Source of the DNA: Brumimicrobium sp051745635
Lineage (GTDB): Bacteria; Bacteroidota; Bacteroidia; Flavobacteriales_D; Crocinitomicaceae
Reading direction: 5' to 3'
Assembly: GCA_051745635.1 (NCBI GenBank)
Contig: JBNJEH010000089.1
Span: 1-8,707, forward strand
DNA length: 8,707 nucleotides
Positions 1 to 6,613 of the stretch are shown in pieces; the first letter of the stretch is position 1; each line of letters begins with the position of its first letter. A model generated the notes under the pieces. It was not told where the DNA came from, did no database searches, and worked only from the letters and a program-made list of their open reading frames with translations. Position numbers and translations under genes: made by a program.

Positions 1-116
1 ATGATTTCTGTGTTTTAGACTCCCTTCAAAATTACGCGCATCCAACAGTGCCACCAAATTGAAATGCGCAAGTGGTGAATTATAACTTGCGTTATTCGCT
101 AATTGCAGTTGCTTCT

Positions 117-782
117 TTATTCAATTATGAACGTAACATCAATATATTCTTCAACACAGTAAGAAGTTGGGAAGTCAACAGACTTAACTGGGTGATCATT
201 TGTGTTTTCGTTTATAATTCGGTAATTTATCGTCCGTTTTGGGAGTGTATCATTAAAATCAATGGGTAAATGATTCATATTTGTTGCCATATAGACAGTA
301 TCGACAATACCTGACTGGAAAGGTCCTGCTATCTTTAATAGCTCGTCTCTGCCATCTTCAGGCCATCCGTGATTGTTATATAAAAGGGTGTCGCTCTCTG
401 TAAAAGCATTAGAAACTTCCAGATATAAATAATAACTCACACTAGGCGGAAAAAGGTATACCTCCCCCAAGTCATTATCATCGCCAGGTATTGAATCTAC
501 TTCCAAAACACTGTTTGCCGGAGAAGTTCGGACAGAAAACTCTGTAAATGGCTCATTATGATCAACCTCAAAATAACCATTGTCATCTGTCGTGAATTCT
601 AAAGTAATGGAAGGGTTATTTAGCAGTCCTCCTCCCGAAAAATAAATTATTCCATCTTTGTTTGCGGCTGGTATCTCACAGCTTTGCATTAACCTACCTG
701 TTAACGTATGTTCTTGATTTTTTTGCTTTGAACAGGATATTAAAAGTAATGTTACGAATATATAGCTTATTATCTTTTTCAT
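117..782 (-). CDS. Small lipoprotein of unknown function with a beta-rich, carboxypeptidase-regulatory-like N-terminal half
   Basis: The 221-residue product starts with a lipoprotein signal peptide: Lys2-Lys3, a hydrophobic core to about residue 15, and a lipobox LLISC with the lipidated cysteine at 17. It should therefore be anchored in the envelope. No acidic LES-type export signal follows the cysteine (CSKQKNQ), so surface exposure is not indicated. Residues 25-115 are beta-rich with a TTDDNGYFEV stretch (about 64-73), reminiscent of the DxxGxF core of carboxypeptidase-regulatory/CnaB-like Ig folds. Residues 115-221 form a second polar beta-rich part, and Cys35 and Cys209 could form a disulfide. 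I do not recognise a specific family. The ATG at 782 is the natural start because it places the signal peptide at the N-terminus. It lies 13 bp after the stop of the T9SS remnant, suggesting former co-transcription. No terminator is visible in the 116 bp after its stop. Confidence 0.8.
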   Translation of the reverse strand: MKKIISYIFVTLLLISCSKQKNQEHTLTGRLMQSCEIPAANKDGIIYFSGGGLLNNPSITLEFTTDDNGYFEVDHNEPFTEFSVRTSPANSVLEVDSIPGDDNDLGEVYLFPPSVSYYLYLEVSNAFTESDTLLYNNHGWPEDGRDELLKIAGPFQSGIVDTVYMATNMNHLPIDFNDTLPKRTINYRIINENTNDHPVKSVDFPTSYCVEEYIDVTFIIE

Positions 783-795
783 GATTTCTTGTTTT

Positions 796-1230
796 TTAAT
801 GAATAACCAATCGAATGGTTTGTCTTTCAGAAACAGTAAAAACGTTTACTAAATATATGCCGCTGTCTAGATTGCTTAAATCTAAATGAAGCTCATTCAT
901 TCCTCCCTTTAAATTGGTTAGCTCATGCGCTTTTTTACCCGACACCTCAAAAATCTGAACATTGACTTGTTCATCGCTCAGAAAGTCATACGCCAGCATA
1001 ACGCCCTCGCCGTTGTTCGGGTTGGGAAATAACCTGGCATAGACTTGCCTTTCTGGCGAGAGCGTGTCGGCATCAAAGCTATAGCTTTTCCCTTGTGCGT
1101 AATCCTCTACACAAACATTCATAAATTGTTCGTCGAAGTCCCAGTCGCCCGAGAAACGATGAGCGTATTTCTCATTCTGCGATAAGTGATAGTCGGATAG
1201 TTTTTCGGTTTCATAATAATTTAGAATTAG
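796..1230 (-). pseudogene. Truncated T9SS cargo protein: C-terminal type A sorting domain remnant
   Basis: From the ATG at 1122 the frame encodes 108 residues that are essentially a Por secretion-system (T9SS) type A sorting domain. PNPNNG lies at about residues 33-38, followed by beta strands VNVQIFEVSGK, a GGMNELHLDLS strand, the typical SGIYLV turn (87-92), and an ending IRLVIH. Such domains direct export through the outer membrane and are normally removed or used for anchoring; they sit at the end of large Sec-exported proteins. Here there is no signal peptide. The same frame stays open without an ATG for 36 more codons up to a stop at 1231-1233, and that extension (DYHLSQNEKYAHRF, SGDWDFDEQF) reads like protein. 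The fragment is thus best explained as the 3' end of a larger gene whose front was lost at about 1230. A short functional gene is the alternative but would lack an export signal. Start and function of the original protein are unknown. Confidence 0.7.
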
Positions 1231-1235
1231 TTAAT

Positions 1236-1268
1236 AAAAAAGAACAGTCAGCGCACCGTGCGCCGTTC
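1236..1268 (-). terminator. Orphan intrinsic terminator-like hairpin
   Basis: Read on the minus strand, GAAC (1268-1265) pairs with GTTC (1245-1242), and an inner GCGCA/TGCGC stem (1263-1259 with 1255-1251) closes on a CGG loop, with a small internal loop between the two stems. The outer stem is followed immediately by six T (1241-1236). This has the form of a rho-independent terminator for minus-strand transcription, yet no gene lies upstream of it between 1269 and 1933. It abuts the broken 5' edge of the T9SS remnant. Confidence 0.45.
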
Positions 1269-1272
1269 AACA

Positions 1273-1319
1273 TGTTCGTTTGCTTAATGTAATATTATGG
1301 CGAAAAATACAAACGAACA
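1273..1319. repeat. Perfect 10-bp inverted repeat
   Basis: TGTTCGTTTG at 1273-1282 is matched exactly by CAAACGAACA at 1310-1319, with a 27-nt AT-rich spacer. It can form a stem on either strand. It directly abuts the 1319-1339 palindrome. No coding function is visible here. Confidence 0.7.
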
Positions 1320-1339
1320 AATTTTAACTGTTAAAATTT
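1319..1339. promoter_or_regulatory. Perfect 21-bp palindrome, operator-like
   Basis: The arms AAATTTTAAC (1319-1328) and GTTAAAATTT (1330-1339) are perfect reverse complements around a single central T. With no loop it is more plausible as a dimeric regulator's DNA site than as an RNA hairpin. On the minus strand it lies about 100 bp upstream of the truncated T9SS frame, so it may be a leftover operator. The AT-rich composition raises the chance expectation somewhat. Confidence 0.4.
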
Positions 1340-1645
1340 TGTGTGGGGGCGATTGGCAGAAGTTCGAAATGGTCTTCTATTGATGCGTTAGCTAGTTGGC
1401 GACTCCATCAGCGAGGAATGAATCCATCGCCGATCGAGTTTTGAAAACAGCCCTGATTTTCATCAAAAAGGCTTCGGAAACTAAAAAATTGAATTGATTC
1501 AACCCCATTTATTCATCAATCTGACTTAAGATATACTGTAACATACAGCTATAAAGTGTCTTATATGTTATTTTGATCTTTTTTACCAACCACATTTTTG
1601 GAGACACTTTTGTCAATCAGATTTTGATTTAATTTTGATCTATTC

Positions 1646-1713
1646 GTCGTTATACCGAATGCGATTATAAATGTCGCCTAAAGGCTCCTTTAAATCTGCT
1701 TCGGCATAACAAC
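1646..1713 (-). ncRNA. Candidate structured RNA hairpin, minus strand
   Basis: On the minus strand, 1713-1698 (GUUGUUAUGCCGAAGC) pairs with 1662-1646 (GCAUUCGGUAUAACGAC), giving 16 pairs with one bulged A. Two of the pairs are G-U wobbles; on the plus strand the same positions are A-C mismatches, so the fold favours minus-strand RNA. The loop contains a smaller inverted repeat, 1679-1684 against 1687-1692. It lies about 25 nt downstream of a promoter-like box at 1739-1746. Whether it is transcribed is unknown. Confidence 0.25.
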
Positions 1714-1738
1714 CGGCAAATTTTTAACTGCGACATCA

Positions 1739-1746
1739 CAAAACTA
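1739..1746 (-). promoter_or_regulatory. Candidate Bacteroidota -7 promoter box inside the 340-bp unit
   Basis: The minus strand reads TAGTTTTG (1746-1739), an exact match to the Bacteroidota -7 consensus TAnnTTTG. About 20 nt upstream is a partial -33-like TTCG (1770-1767) rather than TTTG. Transcription would begin near 1731 and run leftward through the 1646-1713 hairpin toward the terminator at 1236-1268. An 8-base match with four fixed T or G positions can occur by chance in AT-rich DNA. Confidence 0.22.
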
Positions 1747-1853
1747 AATTGGTATTACAAGCCCCTCGAAATATACTTATATTACTTCGATGCTTGTGCC
1801 TAAAATAGCTTCAAAATTAAATTCATGAATAAATCGGGTTCAACATGCTATCC

Positions 1854-1881
1854 AAAAAAAGCCAACGCTTTCACGTTGGCT
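1854..1881 (-). terminator. Intrinsic terminator of the saccharopine dehydrogenase gene
   Basis: Minus-strand AGCCAACG (1881-1874) and CGTTGGCT (1867-1860) form a perfect 8-bp stem with a 6-nt loop, followed by a run of T (1860-1854). It lies about 50 bp after the stop codon at 1934 and is a textbook rho-independent terminator. It sits just outside the right end of the 340-bp inverted-repeat unit. Confidence 0.9.
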
Positions 1882-1933
1882 CTACTATTCATAAACTTTC
1901 ATTTGGAAAATACCGGACAATTCTCCGATTGCG

Positions 1934-3307
1934 CTATCTCCACGTGGCTTCCTCAGTATATAAGCGCGGTGGATGCACTTCTTTTTCTTTGAATCGAATG
2001 CCGTACTCTTCCAGCTCGTTCAAGATGGGATCGTAAACCTCCTTAGCTGTAGGTATGTGGACACCTTTTATGGTAATGTTTCCATTTAAGACTTCCTTGA
2101 CGCAAATACCGAGCGGCAGTCCCACAGTATTACTCATCGCCGTGTACGTCTGATCCTCACCAATGCTTACCATTTCAGAGGTGATTTCTTTAAATTCGCC
2201 GTCCTTTTTGTAGACGAATTTGTGGTACATGGCAATCATATCTTTGTCTTCTGGTTTTAACTCCCATTTCTCTTCCAGTATTTTCTGCAACATTTGAGCA
2301 GGCGTGGCATTTTTAAGCCCTACTTTCTTGTCGTCGTCAAAAATACCGAGCCATACGAGCTTGTCCCACAACGTATCGTCCAGGTCAATTTTCATGTAGT
2401 GACGCAGCTTTAATTCCACGGAATCATTCTCATTGTACGGCAAAAAGGAGTTGATAAACTGACGGTTCGACATGTTTTCACTGCCCTCCAGTTCATAGGT
2501 ATCGTCGGTAGCACCCAACTGTACAAAAACGTCCCATGCTCTCGAAAAACCTTTTCTGCGCAAGGTTCCGCGATAAATGGTCGGGATATTGTCGAGTCCG
2601 TATGGTTCGCGATACATCAGTGAATTCCGGTTCGCATACCCTTCAAAAGTACCGTACTCTTCCATCTCAATTATTTCCGATCGACGAAACAGTTTATTGT
2701 AAGGGATGTATTTGTAACGTCCTTCCTGAATAAACTGAGCGGCTCCACCCTGACCGGCTAGCACAACGTTTCTAGGGTTCCAGGTGAATTTGTAATTCCA
2801 GGGGTTGTCATCACTTTCCGGGGCAACCAATCCTCCTGCAAAAGACTCGAAGATGTGCATTTCTCCACCTTCGTCGCGAATATTATCAATCACGCGCATG
2901 GCACTCATGTGGTCAATGCCGGGATCAACACCAATTTCGTTCATGATCGTAATACCGACGTCCACAGCATCCTGATGCAATCCTTTCATTCTGGGACTCA
3001 CGTATGAAGGCGTGATCAGATTCTTCTTGTATTTGATACAATCTTCTGCTACATCGGGGTGGTAGCGCGCTGGCAACATACTGATAACGAGATCAGCCTC
3101 CTCGATGTACGGTTGTCTTTCTTTCGGATCGAGTGCATTGAACACTTTTGCTTCTGCATGCGGAGAGCCGTTGATCTTGCTTTCAATAGCCGCTTTATCC
3201 TGATCGACAATTGTCATTTTCCAATCGTTGGCCGCCGCATTTTGTGTCAAATAACGCACGAGTGAAGCGGAAGAAAGTCCTGCTCCCAATATTAAAATGT
3301 TTTTCAT
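1934..3307 (-). CDS. Saccharopine dehydrogenase (LYS9-like, glutamate-forming type)
   Basis: The 457-residue product starts with a Rossmann NAD(P)-binding motif GAGLSSASLV (residues 8-17), followed by an acidic-turn VDQD at 34-37 and a VISMLPARYH segment (74-83). The substrate domain carries the family signature MNEIGVDPGIDHM (122-134) and FAGGLVAPESDDNPWNYKFTW (156-176), which match the saccharopine dehydrogenase C-terminal domain seen in yeast Lys9-type enzymes. These enzymes interconvert saccharopine with glutamate and 2-aminoadipate semialdehyde. In bacteria lacking the aminoadipate lysine biosynthesis route they usually serve lysine catabolism, although some relatives act on other substrates such as carboxynorspermidine. 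Its length is normal for a cytosolic stand-alone enzyme. The ATG at 3307 puts the Rossmann strand at the exact N-terminus, and no Shine-Dalgarno is evident, as expected in this phylum. It appears monocistronic, with its own terminator at 1854-1881. The partner lysine-ketoglutarate reductase is not in the window. Confidence 0.88.
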   Translation of the reverse strand: MKNILILGAGLSSASLVRYLTQNAAANDWKMTIVDQDKAAIESKINGSPHAEAKVFNALDPKERQPYIEEADLVISMLPARYHPDVAEDCIKYKKNLITPSYVSPRMKGLHQDAVDVGITIMNEIGVDPGIDHMSAMRVIDNIRDEGGEMHIFESFAGGLVAPESDDNPWNYKFTWNPRNVVLAGQGGAAQFIQEGRYKYIPYNKLFRRSEIIEMEEYGTFEGYANRNSLMYREPYGLDNIPTIYRGTLRRKGFSRAWDVFVQLGATDDTYELEGSENMSNRQFINSFLPYNENDSVELKLRHYMKIDLDDTLWDKLVWLGIFDDDKKVGLKNATPAQMLQKILEEKWELKPEDKDMIAMYHKFVYKKDGEFKEITSEMVSIGEDQTYTAMSNTVGLPLGICVKEVLNGNITIKGVHIPTAKEVYDPILNELEEYGIRFKEKEVHPPRLYTEEATWR

Positions 3308-3380
3308 AGTATGCTTTTTTGTGGATGCGCTAAATTCTAATTATTTCCTTTCTAACGCTCCTTTTGTTTGTGTTTTTTTA

Positions 3381-3412
3381 CAAAATAATTGTTTTTTGTG
3401 AACTAAAGCAAG
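3381..3412 (-). promoter_or_regulatory. Possible promoter of the saccharopine dehydrogenase gene
   Basis: The minus strand reads TTATTTTG (3388-3381), a 7-of-8 match to TAnnTTTG. A CTTG (3412-3409) lies about 20 nt upstream, fitting a TTG -33 element. This predicts a 5' leader of roughly 65-70 nt before the ATG at 3307. The surrounding DNA is T-rich on this strand, so chance matches are likely. Confidence 0.3.
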
Positions 3413-3582
3413 GTGTTTTGCTTATTTGTTCTCTTTAAATCGTGCTATTTTAAACGCTGTACCCAAATGATTCACACAGCGGGCAAACTTTAACAAAAGC
3501 TTACATTTTTAGTCAAACAGTCGCTTTTCCAGTCAAAAAGGAAGGATTTTCCTCCATAAAAACATCTTTTCCGGTAATAAAA

Positions 3583-3607
3583 ACGCCCACTCGGTATGAG
3601 CGGGCGT
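3583..3607 (-). terminator. Intrinsic terminator of the TonB-dependent receptor gene
   Basis: Minus-strand ACGCCCGCTC (3607-3598) pairs with GAGTGGGCGT (3592-3583) over 10 positions with one mismatch and a 5-nt ATACC loop, followed by TTTTATTA. It lies 30 bp after the receptor's stop codon and closes the lipoprotein-receptor unit. It also helps insulate the saccharopine dehydrogenase gene downstream. Confidence 0.85.
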
Positions 3608-3614
3608 CCCTTTT

Positions 3615-3636
3615 GTTTAATTATGCGCAATTAAAC
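3615..3636. repeat. Palindrome immediately after the receptor stop codon
   Basis: GTTTAATT (3615-3622) and AATTAAAC (3629-3636) are perfect reverse complements around ATGCGC. It begins at the base adjoining the receptor's TAA (3637-3639). A near copy, differing by one extra GC in the centre, covers the receptor's start codon at 6520-6541. Confidence 0.75.
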
Positions 3637-6534
3637 TTAAAAGTCGATACTAAACTTGACGCGAAATGTCGTTCCGATGCCCAGCGAAGTAAAAAACTGA
3701 TCTTCGGCCTGGTAGGATTTAAATACGGATTCGCGTTTGTCGTTTAACAAGTTTGAAACTTTAAAACCAACATTCATCTGGTCGTTGGCTCCAAAGCGTT
3801 TATTCATATTGAGGTTCAAGCTGTGAAAAGGCACGGAATAAATATCAGGACGGTCGACAATTCCAGCAAACTGAAGTGTTTCGCCCTGCACGTTGTAATA
3901 GACACCCGCTTCGAACGTTTCAAAAAATCCGTTTTCGCTACCGTTGTAGGCTATACCTCCGTTAAATATAGAAGGCGCCTGACCCGCCATGTCGCGATAA
4001 CGACCAATTTCCTGACCTTCGCGGGCATTGTCCACCCGACTTTCATACTCTGTTTGGCTCAGTTCGATGCGCGACTGCGTCAATGTAAAGTTAAAGTTCA
4101 CGCTGAACGCTTTAACTGCAGAAGCAATAAATTCCAGGCTCTGACGCACTTCCAGTTCTCCCCCCAGGACTTCTCCATCACCAACATTTCGCGGCTGAAA
4201 AGCACCGGCTTGTGTGGCATACTGGATAATTTCAATCGGATTAATAAACTTCTTGTAGAAACCACTCACCGAAATCGTCTGTCCCCTTCCGTGGAAAAGT
4301 TCCCAACGCAAATCAAAGTTATGAATGTCAGTGCTCTGAAGGTTTCCGTCCCAGTACACAACTCCTGCTCCATCGTCGGCATCGGGGAATAATCCACCTA
4401 TGAAGGTACGACCGGTAATGGGATCCGCGATTTCTGCGTAAGACATTTCCTTGAAAGAAGGACGTGCGATCGTTTTGTTATACGAGGCCCGGATATTCTG
4501 ATCCTCCGTGATATTGTAAACCACATTCGCAGAAGGGAAAAGACCGAGGTCCTGGAGGACGACATCATTGTTGAGCACATTCGTACCCAGCTGATCTTGT
4601 CCCGTATACCGCTGTGTATAGTATTCGCTGCGCAATCCAAGGATGAATTTAAGGTTTTTGACCGGCGACATTTCCGTCAATAGATACCCCCCGGAGTTGT
4701 GCACCGACGAGCTGAACTTGTTGGGATTTGCCGGTATAAAAGATGCATCGAAGGTAGTTCCCTGTGACATAGCGCCGTTGTGGGGCCAAAGGTTTTCTTC
4801 AGCAAACAGTTCGTCTGGGTCACCTGCCAAAGGGATATTGCGCACATTTATAGCAAAACTTCGAATATTGAAATCGCGTTGTTTGTAGGCGTGAAGACCG
4901 CCAAACTTGATTTTTCCTTTTGCTCCGAAAATAGAGAGCTCTTTAGAAGCATCAGCCTTTCCCGTGGCGTTGACTTCGTTTAATGATCGCCAGATTCGTT
5001 GGGGAAAACCAGACTCAGAACTGATGGAGTAGTCTCCTTCACTTCGAATTTCGTACCGCGTAAAGCGTATGTCCGGATCGTCGATCGATGAGATAGAGGA
5101 AGAAGCTTTCCACTCCAGGTCCCATTTACTGTCGGAAAAATTATGTGAGCCTGTAAGAATCGCATTTGTCAAGCCGCGTTCACTGTATTCGAGGTTGTGC
5201 TGAAATCCTGAAAAAACGGCTCCCTGATCGGAATTATCATAGTCAAAAACACCTGCTTTAGACTGACCATTTTGAAGGTGCATGACGCTGAACGTGTATT
5301 TCGAATTGCGTGTTTTAATAGCGATTCCTGCCAGTCCACTGGAAAGGATGTTGTTGACCCCATAATCGCCTTTCTGGTACTCGCGCGCCTCCATTTCATT
5401 TTTGGACTTATCACCGGAAAGTCCATATCGCGCATAAATAGCATCCTCATAGAACTGGGTCGTATTGCGATAGGACAGCATCACGTTGTAACCGATGGTA
5501 TAATTTCCTTTGTCAAACTGATCTCCCACTGTTGCATTCAATCCGAAATCCATGTTGGAACGCTCCTGATAAGCCGCTAAATTCGGGTTAAATTTGGAAA
5601 GAATTTGTTTGTACCGCTGGGCATCTCTCCCGTCAGGGTTAGAAACAGCGTCCGTGAAGAAAGGGATATTATTTTCTGCAGGAATTTCACGGGTTCCATC
5701 ATCAAACCCTAAAAAATCCGTAGACCCACCGTCAGAAGTAAGGAAGTTACTTTTAAAGTGATAATTGGGGTTGTAGGCCGTTTTCACACTGACGCTTCTC
5801 ACTTGTTCGTCTGGAAAATCCTTCAGCGATAAATTCACAAGTCCTCCGGAGAAGTCTGCTGGTAAATCGGCAGCAAATGTTTTGTTGACGATGATATTAT
5901 TGATGATATTTGTGGGGAAGATATCCATTTGAACGGTATTGCGATCAGGATCCAACCCGGGAATCGGCAATCCATTTAACAAGGTTTTCCCGTATCGATC
6001 ACCCAAACCGCGAACGAAGATGTATTTGCCTCCATTCAACGATACGCCAGGAACGCGTTTCATTGCCGAGGCTGCATCAGAATCGCCAATTTTGCGAAAG
6101 TTAGCAGAAGAAATGCCATCGATCATGTTCGGTGATTTGTGCTTCAATGAAAGCACGGCATTCTCCGTATTGGTTTTTCGAGAAGCAGTAATGACGACTT
6201 CCTCAAAATCACTGACGTCCTCTCCCATTTGTATGTCATCGAGGATGGTAACATCCCCTTTTGCTACACGGATGTCCTGAACACGGATGGTATCGAAACC
6301 CATAAACGAAACATCCAGGCTGTAAACTCCGGGTTCAACGGGGATGCTAAATTTTCCATCAATATCGGTATAGGCCCTTTTTTTATGATCGACGACCTGC
6401 ACCTTGACACCAGGTATATATTCCGCGTTGGATTGATCCATCACAGCTCCACGGATAAAACTGTTTTGAGCATTTAGCTCGAGGCTCGTAAAGAGCAACA
6501 TTAAAAAAATGGTGAAAAATTTAATTGCGCGCAT
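3637..6534 (-). CDS. TonB-dependent outer-membrane receptor with carboxypeptidase-regulatory-like domain
   Basis: The 965-residue product has a Sec signal peptide (residues 1-22, cleavage likely after LNA). A carboxypeptidase-regulatory-like beta domain follows (about 26-105, with TDIDGKFSIPV and a GFDTIRV strand), as is common in Bacteroidota receptors. A TonB-box-like EEVVITAS (111-118) opens the plug domain (about 112-240), which includes VPGVSLNGGKYIFVRGLGDR and FSGGLVNLSLKDFP. The rest is the 22-strand barrel ending in FRVKFSIDF, with the terminal Phe typical of outer-membrane proteins. Such receptors import scarce ligands using TonB/ExbBD energy; the ligand here cannot be read from sequence. 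It lies 79 bp downstream of the beta-helix lipoprotein gene, so the two are likely co-transcribed and may form a receptor-lipoprotein complex. It lacks an adjacent SusD. The ATG at 6534 is supported by the signal peptide and lies inside a palindrome. Confidence 0.93.
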   Translation of the reverse strand: MRAIKFFTIFLMLLFTSLELNAQNSFIRGAVMDQSNAEYIPGVKVQVVDHKKRAYTDIDGKFSIPVEPGVYSLDVSFMGFDTIRVQDIRVAKGDVTILDDIQMGEDVSDFEEVVITASRKTNTENAVLSLKHKSPNMIDGISSANFRKIGDSDAASAMKRVPGVSLNGGKYIFVRGLGDRYGKTLLNGLPIPGLDPDRNTVQMDIFPTNIINNIIVNKTFAADLPADFSGGLVNLSLKDFPDEQVRSVSVKTAYNPNYHFKSNFLTSDGGSTDFLGFDDGTREIPAENNIPFFTDAVSNPDGRDAQRYKQILSKFNPNLAAYQERSNMDFGLNATVGDQFDKGNYTIGYNVMLSYRNTTQFYEDAIYARYGLSGDKSKNEMEAREYQKGDYGVNNILSSGLAGIAIKTRNSKYTFSVMHLQNGQSKAGVFDYDNSDQGAVFSGFQHNLEYSERGLTNAILTGSHNFSDSKWDLEWKASSSISSIDDPDIRFTRYEIRSEGDYSISSESGFPQRIWRSLNEVNATGKADASKELSIFGAKGKIKFGGLHAYKQRDFNIRSFAINVRNIPLAGDPDELFAEENLWPHNGAMSQGTTFDASFIPANPNKFSSSVHNSGGYLLTEMSPVKNLKFILGLRSEYYTQRYTGQDQLGTNVLNNDVVLQDLGLFPSANVVYNITEDQNIRASYNKTIARPSFKEMSYAEIADPITGRTFIGGLFPDADDGAGVVYWDGNLQSTDIHNFDLRWELFHGRGQTISVSGFYKKFINPIEIIQYATQAGAFQPRNVGDGEVLGGELEVRQSLEFIASAVKAFSVNFNFTLTQSRIELSQTEYESRVDNAREGQEIGRYRDMAGQAPSIFNGGIAYNGSENGFFETFEAGVYYNVQGETLQFAGIVDRPDIYSVPFHSLNLNMNKRFGANDQMNVGFKVSNLLNDKRESVFKSYQAEDQFFTSLGIGTTFRVKFSIDF

Positions 6535-6541
6535 AATTAAA
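6520..6541. repeat. Palindrome over the receptor start codon
   Basis: TTTAATT (6520-6526) and AATTAAA (6535-6541) are perfect reverse complements, with GCGCGCAT between them. In the mRNA the AUG sits at the start of the 8-nt loop of an all-AU 7-bp stem. It is nearly identical to the palindrome after the stop codon at 3615-3636. Confidence 0.7.
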
Positions 6542-6561
6542 AACTATTTCTGATTTCAAAT

Positions 6562-6597
6562 AAAGCAACCCGCAAGCCGAAACTTGCAGGTCACTTT
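6562..6597 (-). promoter_or_regulatory. Intercistronic hairpin between lipoprotein and receptor genes
   Basis: The arms 6562-6576 and 6583-6597 pair over 15 positions with three mismatches (AAAG...GCAAG against CTTGC...CTTT) around a CCGAAA loop. On the minus strand only a short, broken T tract (TTTATTT overlapping the stem base) follows. This suggests a leaky terminator or a 3'-end stabiliser that would give more lipoprotein than receptor mRNA, rather than a full stop. Confidence 0.5.
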
Positions 6598-6613
6598 GAA
6601 TAATCAAATCCTA

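Larger units (their letters stand above)
1501..1840. mobile_element. 340-bp non-coding unit bounded by imperfect terminal inverted repeats (MITE-like or IS relic)
   Basis: The ends 1501-1527 and 1814-1840 are inverted repeats that match at 22 of 27 positions; both begin AACCC and share ATTTATTCAT. A 3-bp direct TCA flanks the ends if the unit is taken as 1502-1839, which is weak evidence of target duplication. Inside there is no ATG-initiated gene of note. There are four consecutive inverted repeats: 1532-1553 (ctgta/tacag), 1553-1610 (a perfect 9-bp stem aaagtgtct/agacacttt), 1646-1713 (a long stem), and 1757-1797 (acaagc/gcttgt enclosing tcgaa/ttcga). Terminal inverted repeats, small size and no transposase fit a MITE-like element or the eroded remains of an insertion sequence. 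A terminal ACCC resembles some IS families such as IS982, but I cannot assign one. A structured RNA locus is the main alternative. Confidence 0.4.

Noticed and set aside
1..120. A minus-strand frame open to the left edge, reading ...NSPLAHFNLVALLDAR...
   Set aside because: It has 40 codons without ATG, and an open run of this length is common by chance. It could be the front of a gene using GTG or TTG near 54-57, but the window ends before this can be tested.
1671..1736. A 7-bp pair atgtcgc/gcgacat enclosing a TGC-TTCG-GCA hairpin, tRNA-like in size
   Set aside because: There are no D-, anticodon- or T-arm consensus bases, and the pairing conflicts with the longer 1646-1713 stem.
1639..1800. 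A 54-codon plus-strand open frame in the 340-bp unit (ends ...YYFDACA)
   Set aside because: There is no start codon and no recognisable domain; the length is compatible with chance. It might be a transposase relic, but nothing supports that directly.
1830..1850. A GGGTTCAA string resembling a tRNA T-arm
   Set aside because: No T-stem pairing, acceptor stem or anticodon arm fits around it; it is part of the right terminal inverted repeat.
1845..2036. A plus-strand open frame of 63 codons
   Set aside because: It starts inside the terminator hairpin's A-tract and overlaps the end of the saccharopine dehydrogenase gene; the protein looks random.
3823..4392. A 189-codon plus-strand open frame
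   Set aside because: It lies antisense within the well-supported receptor gene and shows no domain, signal peptide or start context; it is a shadow of the coding strand's codon pattern.
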